A DNA stretch of 64,000 nucleotides from Anaerolineae bacterium. Its GTDB lineage: Bacteria > Chloroflexota > Anaerolineae > 4572-78 > J111. This document shows positions 35,736-42,880 of this stretch, one piece after another. The first letter of the stretch is position 1; each line of letters begins with the position of its first letter. Below the pieces are notes generated by a model. That model saw only the letters and a program-made list of their open reading frames with translations. It had not been told where the DNA came from and ran no database searches. Position numbers and translations under genes: made by a program. Location of the stretch: contig JAGRBZ010000002.1 in NCBI GenBank assembly GCA_020433805.1, forward strand, positions 1 through 64,000. The letters run 5' to 3'.

Positions 35736-36505
35736 GCTGCTCGAGTTCCTCCAGCCTCATTGGACGGGTAGCCGGTCGCTTGGGCATAGCCTGGTTGGGT
35801 AGTAAAAGCGGTTACACCAGCGGCAGCACGGCACAGGTCTCGTTCTTCGACCCGCAGCCGGCGACCAGAACAACGAAGAAAAGACTATCGAAAAAGAGCC
35901 AGGCCCGTAAAACAAAGGTAGGCAGTGCCAATGATCAGATCTCATTCTTCGCTGACAACCAGGCCGCTGCTAGCCAGGAACAACACCACCCTAACGAGAG
36001 GACCGGGCAGTCGCCACTGCCAACCCAACGCCAAATCAAGATTACGAACGATTTTTCAGCGGAGGAGTTGCAGACCATCTCCGTTCAACTCCGGCTCGGT
36101 GTGGCGGCGGTGTCCCGCCAGATCCGGGAATTGAACGGCGGCGCTTTGCGGGGGATTGGCCACAGCGACCCGCGACCGCTGGATTGGGCCCGCTCAGACC
36201 GGAAGAATTTTGAATTTCTGGTCAGCCAACTCGATGAAGCTCGCCGGGGTCGAGGATATCTGGACACTACGGCCTTGAATAAAGCGGAGTTGGTCGACCT
36301 GTGGGACTTTGCCCGCTTCGAGGCCGATCGGGCCATGCGTAACATCGACCACCTCCAGTCGGGCTTAAGCCACCTCAAGGGGCCAACGGCTGAATACCTG
36401 ACCGGGCGGCACCAGCTGGAAGCGCGCTTTTACAGCTTTGTGGCCGGGCAGGTTGAAACGATGATCCCGCCCGAAAAGATCGAAGCTGCGAAAGCGTGGG
36501 AATGA
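35732..36505 (+). CDS. MSC-leader protein 3
   Basis: A 257-residue protein starting GTG 35732 as MSCSSSSSLIGRVAG, with the KSGYTSG element of the shared leader. A basic disordered linker follows, then a helical C-terminal domain unlike the other family members (DPRPLDWARSDRKNFEFL; ALNKAELVDLWDFARFEAD). GTGA overlap couples it to protein 2. There is no hydrophobic segment after the leader. Function unknown. Confidence 0.65.
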   Translation: MSCSSSSSLIGRVAGRLGIAWLGSKSGYTSGSTAQVSFFDPQPATRTTKKRLSKKSQARKTKVGSANDQISFFADNQAAASQEQHHPNERTGQSPLPTQRQIKITNDFSAEELQTISVQLRLGVAAVSRQIRELNGGALRGIGHSDPRPLDWARSDRKNFEFLVSQLDEARRGRGYLDTTALNKAELVDLWDFARFEADRAMRNIDHLQSGLSHLKGPTAEYLTGRHQLEARFYSFVAGQVETMIPPEKIEAAKAWE

Positions 36506-36570
36506 GCGAATCTACGAATTTACGGATTTACGAATGGTGCTCATTCGTCCATTCGTAAATCCGTTTATTC
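36506..36570. repeat. Palindromic intercistronic spacer (TTTACGAA words)
   Basis: Left arm GAATCTACGAATTTACGG plus ATTTACGAATG is answered by CATTCGTCCATTCGTAAATC and CG. The words repeat with a period of about 9 bp. It precedes the AAGGAG of the next gene. A similar right arm occurs near 57690-57720, and related words occur at 24911. Confidence 0.65.
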
Positions 36571-36587
36571 AACAAGGAGTGTGACCT

Positions 36588-37352
36588 ATCAGTTGCAGTA
36601 AGAACAGCGACCGAATTACCGGAACCGCATCGTTGAAAACCGGCATCAGCAACATTTCGGGTAAAGTGAGCAATATCACCGGCCAGATATCCAGCACGGT
36701 CAGTCGTGGCCTGGGCCGGTCGGCCACAGCGGGTATGACCGTGCTGAACAGCATCGATCCGCCCGGCTCGCTTGATGTGCTACTGCCGCTGGCCGCAGTT
36801 GGCGCGCTGCTGGGCGGCAATCAAACCCGGCTGCGGCTGCTGAATACGGTCGGCGCGGCTCAGGTGGCCCGAGCGATCAGCACGGGGTTGGGTACAGGCA
36901 TGGGACGGCTGAGCCGGAACGGCGCTGTCCAATCCCGCAACTTCTTTAACGGCCGGGTGCAAATGCAGAGCTGGCCGTCGCGCCTGACCCCGGCCCTCAA
37001 TGCCCGGGATATCCAGGGCTTGCCCTTGACGGTGCAGGCCAGCCGGGGCCAGATGTTCGAAAGCCGGGGTAAAACCTGGCATTTGGGGGTGACCACAGTT
37101 AAGACAGGCCGAGGCGAACGGACGTTGGGGCACTTACAAAGCCTGGCCGCGCCAGCCAGCCATTACTACTTCAACCGCGCCTTGCCGGAAACAACCGTGG
37201 CGGGGATCATTGGCGGGCAGCGCGAGTTTGAACCAAAAAATCTGCCCGGCTTTGCCGGCGAGGTAACCGAAGTCGAGTCGCTGGTGCCGGCCCTGTCTCA
37301 GGTCAAGAAGTGGCTTATTCAACTGCACGTCTTTTGGGGAGGTCCCTCTTGA
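36588..37352 (+). CDS. MSC-leader protein 4 with WH/THLQS domain (apparent ATC start)
   Basis: The family leader is intact (x-S-C-S-K-N-S-D-R-I), but the codon at the expected start is ATC (36588-36590). It lies 8 nt after AAGGAG (36574-36579), with an in-frame TGA at 36582-36584 just upstream. So translation either starts at AUC or at TTG 36633, which has no ribosome-binding site and would remove the leader. The predicted 254-residue product then has GISNISGKVSNITGQ repeats, a hydrophobic stretch, and domain A (about 145-254): KTWHLGV, RTLGHLQSL, YYFNR, LPGFAGEV. It ends overlapping the next TTG start. Confidence 0.65.
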   Translation: MSCSKNSDRITGTASLKTGISNISGKVSNITGQISSTVSRGLGRSATAGMTVLNSIDPPGSLDVLLPLAAVGALLGGNQTRLRLLNTVGAAQVARAISTGLGTGMGRLSRNGAVQSRNFFNGRVQMQSWPSRLTPALNARDIQGLPLTVQASRGQMFESRGKTWHLGVTTVKTGRGERTLGHLQSLAAPASHYYFNRALPETTVAGIIGGQREFEPKNLPGFAGEVTEVESLVPALSQVKKWLIQLHVFWGGPS

Positions 37353-38371
37353 GCTGCGAAAAACAGTCGGCCCGGATAGCCGCCACGGCGGCGGTCAGTG
37401 CGGGGATCAATACCATCAGCGGCAAAGCCAGCAATGTCATCGGAGCGGTGAGTAACAAAATTGGTGGCCAGATTGCTGGGGCGGTTCAAGCTGGTCAATC
37501 GAGCGGCAAGGCGATGCTGGTCACGGTGCAGCGGCAAGCCGGGGCGGCGGTCGAGCAGTGGGTTGATACTCAGGATACGCTCAACGAGCAGGTGTTGGGC
37601 CGAGTAGCGCCGGTCTCCAATGCCGTACTCCGCAAAGTGGATCGTCCTGCGGTGACCGCAGCCAAAGCCGCGCCTTATATTGCCGGGGCCTTGGCCACAC
37701 TGCGCGTTCGCGGCTACCTGGTCACCCAACAAGGCAGCGCACCCATCGCCGCCGTGGCCGTAGCGCCACGCTCAATGGGCGAGATCATGCGCAACCGGCG
37801 GGTGCTGGGCCAAGCCCGCCGGACTATTGGGGTCGCTGGGGCAGTTAGCGCCCTGTCTGCCTCCGCCGCCGTCTGGGCTACAAAAGATCAGGGCGATGAC
37901 CAAACGTTGACCTTGCAGAAAAATGAAAAAACTCTGGCCGAAGTTACCTTTCAGAAATCGGCCAGGATGACCGGGTTTTTGAATAAGCTGGATTTGATTG
38001 GCTCTCACCGGCTGGGCAAAAACGTGGTTTTCAGCGAGGGCGATGTCCTTCGGGCAGCCAAAGGCGGCGCCTGGCATCGAGGCACCAGCGTGATTGAGAC
38101 ACCTGGTGGGCAGCGCACCATCACCCACTTGCAAAGCCTGAAGCTGCCGGCCCAGCATTTCTACTTTGACCGCAAGCTGTCCGCTGGGGAAGTGGCCGGT
38201 CTGGTTAGCGGCCACACAAAAGCTAACCGGCTGCCGGGGTATGTGGGGGAGGTACATCCTGTAGAGAACCTGGTGCCCAGTTGGGGGACGACCAAGAAAG
38301 CCATGATCACTACCCGTTTATATCATCCCCCGGCTGAGGCAGGCTGGGTGGTCTCGGAGAAAAAAGAATGA
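37349..38371 (+). CDS. MSC-leader protein 5 with WH/THLQS domain
   Basis: A 340-residue protein. TTG 37349 overlaps the previous stop (TTGA) and follows GGGGAGG at 37336-37342. It gives MSCEKQSARIAATA, then GINTISGKASNVIGAVSNKI, closely matching protein 4. A helical middle with little charge is followed by domain A: GGAWHRGTS, RTITHLQSL, FYFDRKL and LPGYVGEV. An in-frame upstream start at 37310 lies inside protein 4 and is rejected. ATGA overlap couples it to protein 6. Function unknown. Confidence 0.72.
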   Translation: MSCEKQSARIAATAAVSAGINTISGKASNVIGAVSNKIGGQIAGAVQAGQSSGKAMLVTVQRQAGAAVEQWVDTQDTLNEQVLGRVAPVSNAVLRKVDRPAVTAAKAAPYIAGALATLRVRGYLVTQQGSAPIAAVAVAPRSMGEIMRNRRVLGQARRTIGVAGAVSALSASAAVWATKDQGDDQTLTLQKNEKTLAEVTFQKSARMTGFLNKLDLIGSHRLGKNVVFSEGDVLRAAKGGAWHRGTSVIETPGGQRTITHLQSLKLPAQHFYFDRKLSAGEVAGLVSGHTKANRLPGYVGEVHPVENLVPSWGTTKKAMITTRLYHPPAEAGWVVSEKKE

Positions 38372-39174
38372 GTTGTTCAACGAATTCGGCACAGGCCGGT
38401 CGGGCTGGGTTGATGGCTGGCCTGTCAAAATTAACCGGCCAGGCCGGCTACACCAGCGGGGTCATCTTCACCCAGGCGACCCAGGCCCTGGATCGGGTGG
38501 GACAGTTGAGCGCGCCGGTAACTAACTTGGCGCTGCGAGCTATCGAGCCGACCGGTTCCCGGGCCGCCAGGAAACGGGCTGCCACGGTCAAATTAACCGG
38601 TACGGCGATTGCCGTAGGAGCCAGGTTGGCCGGACTGGCCTCACCTTTAGCTAAGGTCAAACTGGCGGCCATGGTGAGCGAGAAGGTGACCGGCAAACTT
38701 GGCACAGCAGCAGCCACCCTAAGCGATACCGGCCCGGCCGGCTCGGTGACCACCGAACGTCGCCGCCTGCTGTTTTTTAAATCGAAACAGACGGTAGAAC
38801 TGAATCGCTCCGGCTTAACTGGCTGGCTGAACCGGCGGAACGTGATTGGTCAGCGAGAACTACAAGCCAGTAATGGAATGGTGTTTACCATTGGTCGTAA
38901 AAGCTGGCATCGCGGCACGGTCACCTTTGATGTGGACCAAAACAAGCGCACGATTACCCACCTGCAAAGCCTGAGTTATCCGGCCGAGCATTACTATTTT
39001 GACCGCCGCCTGTCCAACCAGCAGGCGGTGGCGCTGGCCGGCGGCCAAAGTAAACCCGAAACAATCCCCGGCTTTATTGGTCGCATCAGCAAAACTGAGA
39101 TGCTCTGCCCGGCCTGGGCCGGGACGAAAAAGGCTTTGATTTTAGCGCAATTACACTGGCAGGATAAACGATGA
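38368..39174 (+). CDS. MSC-leader protein 6 with WH/THLQS domain
   Basis: A 268-residue protein beginning MSCSTNSAQAGRAGLMAGLS, followed by GQAGYTSG as in protein 3 and an Ala-rich helical region. The C-terminal domain A has KSWHRGTVT, RTITHLQSL, YYFDRRL and IPGFIGRI. It is the shortest member, and its domain A is close to that of protein 5. The ATG overlaps the previous stop (ATGA). After its stop a tiny overlapping frame leads into protein 7. Confidence 0.75.
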   Translation: MSCSTNSAQAGRAGLMAGLSKLTGQAGYTSGVIFTQATQALDRVGQLSAPVTNLALRAIEPTGSRAARKRAATVKLTGTAIAVGARLAGLASPLAKVKLAAMVSEKVTGKLGTAAATLSDTGPAGSVTTERRRLLFFKSKQTVELNRSGLTGWLNRRNVIGQRELQASNGMVFTIGRKSWHRGTVTFDVDQNKRTITHLQSLSYPAEHYYFDRRLSNQQAVALAGGQSKPETIPGFIGRISKTEMLCPAWAGTKKALILAQLHWQDKR

Positions 39175-39239
39175 GTCAAAATATTATTTATCTCTCATCT
39201 TTCATTTTTTATCCTGGGGAGGTTCCGCTTGTCTTGTGA
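39171..39239 (+). CDS. 22-residue linking ORF over a palindromic spacer
   Basis: ATG 39171 overlaps the stop of protein 6, and the frame ends at TGA 39239, 10 bp inside protein 7. The same stretch is an inverted repeat (AGGATAAACGATGAG answered by CTCATC and TTTTTTATCCT), so it is also one of the palindromic spacers. It may be translated only to couple the two genes. No function is claimed for the peptide MSQNIIYLSSFIFYPGEVPL. Confidence 0.3.
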   Translation: MSQNIIYLSSFIFYPGEVPLVL

Positions 39240-40455
39240 AACCTCAGCCCGGGCCGTTGGCAGCGTTGCCCGGCGTAACGGCGTGATGGGCCAGGTCAGT
39301 AAGTATCTCAACACCCTCGGCAATTGGAGTACCTACCGGGATTTGAACAGCGTTGAGGATATTCCCGAACGGGTGGGACAGGTGACGGCCGCTTTTTTTG
39401 GCCTGGAGGGCGGCCTTTCAGGCTTGGGTAAAAATGGTTTTCCAAAACTGGCCGGTATCCTGGGGGCGGTGATGGCGGTTCAAGCCCTGGAACAGGTGAC
39501 CGGGGCTGGGGTCACCTTTGGTGCTCGTCTTTTAGGCCGGGGAGAGCCGGTGGGCAAATATCGCGGCATCATCTTGCGTAAGAGTCCCTTGACGCCCCGC
39601 ATGGCCGGCGCGGTCAACCGGCTGAGCGGCGGGCGATTGCTTGAAGCCAAAGGTTACTATTTTTTTGAGTCAGGCCGTACCTGGCACAGCCAGACGGCCA
39701 CGGTTCAGGTAGGGGATACCCCCAAGACGCTGACCCACGTCCGCAGCTACAGCCTGCCTTACCGGGAATATTACTTTGACCGGGAGTTGTCGCCCCAGAC
39801 CGTGGTCGATGTGGTCAAGGGCGACCGCGACCCCGATACCGTGCCCGGCTTCATCGGCAGCATCAATGAACTGGAGAATACCACCCCGCTGGGTGGGGTC
39901 AAGCGGGCTTTCTTTGCTGCCAACTGGCTGCTGATCGATGAAGGCGAACGAGATGAAGGCGGTCCCGGCTTTATCGATTACGACGCTCTGATCAAGGGCA
40001 GACCGGCCGGCTCGACCAACAGCAGCGGCTATTATCAGGTTTCCCGCGCGCCGGCGTATGCCAATAGTCGCGGTAGTTGGCCCTCGACCACCAGCCAACC
40101 GGTTTCGCCCCTGACCGGGGCCCGGACAGCGCCGGTGAGATCGACCGGCGGCAGCCCGTCGCAACCGTACGGCACGCAATATTTTCGCGGCGGCAATGTA
40201 GCACCGCCCAGTGGTGATCCTTACGAGCGAATCCAGGATCGTTATCGAGCGCCTAACGGCCAGCAGTACCCGCTGCTGGTTCGGGCTCTTAAGACCAACC
40301 CGATCACGATGACCAAGAAAGCCGACGCCATTTATTACGATGGGGAGATGAAACGCTGGCGTGAAATCGTGGATGATGAGGTTCAAGTCGCCCTGGCCCA
40401 AGAGGTTGAGGCCGGCAAACTCAAGGTGACCCAAGATTGGCATAGCCATTTGTGA
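39229..40455 (+). CDS. MSC-leader protein 7 with WH/THLQS domain and C-terminal extension
   Basis: A 408-residue protein. TTG 39229 follows GGGGAGG and gives MSCETSARAVGSVARRNGVM. A region with a hydrophobic helix (LAGILGAVMAVQALEQ) precedes domain A (RTWHSQTAT, KTLTHVRSY, YYFDREL, VPGFIGSI). A Ser/Pro-rich linker and a C-terminal beta-like domain follow (ITMTKKADAIYYDGEMKRWREIVDDE). It is paralogous over its whole length to the protein at 57747, which lacks the MSC leader. Function unknown. Confidence 0.75.
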   Translation: MSCETSARAVGSVARRNGVMGQVSKYLNTLGNWSTYRDLNSVEDIPERVGQVTAAFFGLEGGLSGLGKNGFPKLAGILGAVMAVQALEQVTGAGVTFGARLLGRGEPVGKYRGIILRKSPLTPRMAGAVNRLSGGRLLEAKGYYFFESGRTWHSQTATVQVGDTPKTLTHVRSYSLPYREYYFDRELSPQTVVDVVKGDRDPDTVPGFIGSINELENTTPLGGVKRAFFAANWLLIDEGERDEGGPGFIDYDALIKGRPAGSTNSSGYYQVSRAPAYANSRGSWPSTTSQPVSPLTGARTAPVRSTGGSPSQPYGTQYFRGGNVAPPSGDPYERIQDRYRAPNGQQYPLLVRALKTNPITMTKKADAIYYDGEMKRWREIVDDEVQVALAQEVEAGKLKVTQDWHSHL

Positions 40456-40540
40456 TTTGTCATTTGTCGTTTGTCCTTTGTTATGCGGTACCACGAAGCG
40501 CGCACCAGGCAAGTGACAAATGACCAGTGACCAACAACCA
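40456..40540. repeat. Palindromic intercistronic spacer (ATTTGTC words)
   Basis: The left arm is made of tandem ATTTGTGATTTGTCATTTGT words and the right arm of GTGACAAATGACCAGTGACC and AACAA, around a central GGTACC. It fills the gap before AAAAAGGAG and has no T-tract. Confidence 0.6.
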
Positions 40541-40553
40541 AAAAAAGGAGAAC

Positions 40554-42035
40554 ATGATGACAACTGATGATACAAATCCCACAACAGCCCAAGCCCGTTT
40601 ATTTGACCACCAGGACGAGATTTTTGATGACGTGGTCTTCGAAGAGGAGGCATTTGATCTGGAAGCCTTGCTGGGCTATGAAGAGACGCCGCTGCTGCTG
40701 GTTGATACCGACCCGGAGCGGGCCGTCGCTCGCCAAAAGGAAATGATGGACCACTGTTTTGGCGGCATTGGCGAGGAGCGCAAAGAAGAAAAAAGAATGG
40801 GCCTCGCTATGCAGCAACTGGATATAGAAAATCGTCATTCGCTGCTTTTGCTGTTAACCTACCAAGAACCGGAGGCTTTGATCACGCATCTGGGCCGGTG
40901 TTTGGTTAACCCGGACTACGGCTACGGCGAGCGCGGCTGCAACGGGCGCACGATTGCCCAGGCTATGGTTGCCCTGGCCGAGGGCGATGACTTGAGTGGG
41001 GTGGCCACCGCCTGGCTGACTGCCCATCAGGAGTTCCAGCAACGAGTGTTGAACGGCCAGCCCTTCAGCTTCCGCTCCCTCTTTGACTTTGCCGACATTG
41101 ACGCCTTTGTGCCGGTGGTGCAGCGGGTGGGCGATATGAACTGGCAGCTTGGCGTAGAGGGCGAGGGCAAATCGCGGGTATTTCAAGGTGCGTTTGACGC
41201 CATCTGGCCCGCGTTGTGCGATACCTACGTGGAGTGGTCGGAAGCGGACAATCAGACCTGGCTGGACGATTTACAGCGCCGGGCAGCCCAGCTGCCGGAC
41301 TCGATCCTACGTACCGCCCGGGCTGAGGGATTGCGAAAAGAGTTCAACCGGATTGAGGTGCAGGCTGATCAGGTCATCCTGCATACCGAGCGCCCTTCGA
41401 CGCGCTCAGGACAGGTGGGCGAAGGTTGGCCGCGCAGCCTTATTTTTGGTGACCAGATTGGCCTGAGTCGTTTATCGGGGCATAGCTTCTATGAGCTTGT
41501 GTGGGAGGGTGGGCTGCACGTCCGCCGCTTTGAACTGTCCAGTACCACCCGCAATCGCCTGCCGATTGAACACATCGAACTGGCCACCGCCCTGGCCGAA
41601 ACGTTGGCCCTTGAATACGACATTTCTTTACCCCCAATAACCGCCGAAGCGGTTGAGGCCGCTTATCTGCGCCGGATGAAGGCCAAACGGGCCGAGTTAG
41701 GCGAACCTCAATCACGGGAGTTGCCCCCGGCAATCCAGGGTAAGCCCATGGCCGAATACCGGGTCAATAACATCGTGGCCACCCTGCTGTACGGCGGAGC
41801 GGATTTTGCCTACATTGCGCCGGGCAACAACGGGCAGGAACAAGAGAAGACGGCCATGTTGTTGCAACGAAATGAGCAAAAAGGGGTGATAGTTGCTTTG
41901 CCGGTCGTCAAAGGTCGCCCCCGGCGCGGTAGCCCCTTGATGACTACTCCTCTAGAAGGGATGAATTTACGGGAAGGTGCATGGCTGCGGGCCGTGACCG
42001 CCTGGGGTGCCTGGTTGGTCTCGGTGTCGCCCTAA
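40554..42035 (+). CDS. Unknown cytoplasmic protein, 493 residues
   Basis: A 493-residue protein with no family recognised. The first ~60 residues are acidic (DEIFDDVVFEEEAFDLEALL). The rest is an alpha/beta mixture with several Trp and an ERGCNGRTIAQAM segment. There is no signal peptide or clear membrane helix. AAAGGAG at 40544-40550 gives ATG 40554 (or 40557). Near residue 282 the frame is interrupted by RPSTRSGQVG, encoded by a dispersed repeat (41394-41415) that keeps the frame. It lies between MSC-leader proteins 7 and 8 and so belongs to that cluster. Confidence 0.65.
   Translation: MMTTDDTNPTTAQARLFDHQDEIFDDVVFEEEAFDLEALLGYEETPLLLVDTDPERAVARQKEMMDHCFGGIGEERKEEKRMGLAMQQLDIENRHSLLLLLTYQEPEALITHLGRCLVNPDYGYGERGCNGRTIAQAMVALAEGDDLSGVATAWLTAHQEFQQRVLNGQPFSFRSLFDFADIDAFVPVVQRVGDMNWQLGVEGEGKSRVFQGAFDAIWPALCDTYVEWSEADNQTWLDDLQRRAAQLPDSILRTARAEGLRKEFNRIEVQADQVILHTERPSTRSGQVGEGWPRSLIFGDQIGLSRLSGHSFYELVWEGGLHVRRFELSSTTRNRLPIEHIELATALAETLALEYDISLPPITAEAVEAAYLRRMKAKRAELGEPQSRELPPAIQGKPMAEYRVNNIVATLLYGGADFAYIAPGNNGQEQEKTAMLLQRNEQKGVIVALPVVKGRPRRGSPLMTTPLEGMNLREGAWLRAVTAWGAWLVSVSP
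41394..41415. repeat. Dispersed CTTCGAC-GCTCAGGACA repeat inside a gene
   Basis: CCTTCGAC, CGCGCTCAGGACAGG: a short imperfect-palindromic sequence of the widespread TTCGAC...GCTCAGGACA type. It is inserted in frame in the 493-residue gene, adding about PSTRSGQ. A second copy lies at 56961-56982 inside the primase-helicase gene. Confidence 0.7.
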
Positions 42036-42038
42036 CCG

Positions 42039-42839
42039 ATGGCCTGTGAGTCCCGCTCCAGACAACTGGCCCTGGTCTCCACCGTAGCAGGTATCCCGAC
42101 CACCGCCAGCCAGCGCGGGTTTTATGCGGCGCTGGCCGCCGGAACAGCTTTGGGTGCCTTGCTGCTGGGACGTTGGCTGACCCGTCCAAATAAATCACTA
42201 TCAAACCAACCGGGTTCAGTGCCTACCTTGACCGGGCAGCTTCAACTTGATCCCATCCCCGGTGACCAATTGCAGGACCAACAGTGCTCCGGCTGCCGGT
42301 CAAAAGCCCAGGATAAACGAGGTCTCTGGTATACTATCCGGGGCTCAACCTATTGCCCGGATTGCGCGCCTATAGCCGCCCGCCAGGGCGGTTTTAGTTT
42401 GGGCGTGCGTTCGGCAAGTATGAAGCGTGGCGCCGTGTTCAACCCTGACGATACCCCCTCGGTTGCGATCAAACTCAAACCTGGACGGGTCAGAATCGGG
42501 GTGACCCAGGTTGAAGGTTACACTGTGTTGCGAGCGCGTGACCGCCAGGAAACCGGCTTGACCATTACCCCCGAGTTCAAGATTGATAGCAACGGGCAGG
42601 TACAGGTGAACAAAAACTCCTGGTTTGTGAATTATGACCGGGTAGGTCAGCCGGTGGGTGGCCCTTTTCGGACCCGGCAAGAGGCTGAGGGTCTGGCATC
42701 GGAATTGGCTCGCTTCGATTGGAAGCGGTCTATTGAGGAGTTTAGCGACGAGGAAATCAGGGGGTCGGTCAGCTTGGCCAATAATTATCGAGAAAATCTG
42801 ACCTTCAAGAAATATATGGAGGTAAGCCAGGCATCCTGA
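42039..42839 (+). CDS. MSC-leader protein 8 with zinc ribbon and DGSDTGLA-like domain
   Basis: A 266-residue protein starting MACESRSRQLALVST, with a hydrophobic helix (GFYAALAAGTALGALLLG), a zinc ribbon CSGC...YCPDC (about 87-113), and a divergent domain B (VLRARDRQETGLTITPEF; SWFVNYDRVG). It is a shorter paralogue of protein 2 without the C-terminal ribbon. It begins 3 bp after the previous stop with a poor ribosome-binding site, so it may rely on coupling. It is the last member of the cluster. Function unknown. Confidence 0.7.
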   Translation: MACESRSRQLALVSTVAGIPTTASQRGFYAALAAGTALGALLLGRWLTRPNKSLSNQPGSVPTLTGQLQLDPIPGDQLQDQQCSGCRSKAQDKRGLWYTIRGSTYCPDCAPIAARQGGFSLGVRSASMKRGAVFNPDDTPSVAIKLKPGRVRIGVTQVEGYTVLRARDRQETGLTITPEFKIDSNGQVQVNKNSWFVNYDRVGQPVGGPFRTRQEAEGLASELARFDWKRSIEEFSDEEIRGSVSLANNYRENLTFKKYMEVSQAS

Positions 42840-42880
42840 CTCTGCCGCGATAAAATCGGGTTCTTTGATATTGGCAAAAA

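Noticed and set aside
39670-40653. 327-codon minus-strand frame
   Set aside because: Antisense to MSC protein 7, crossing a spacer, with no coherent domain.
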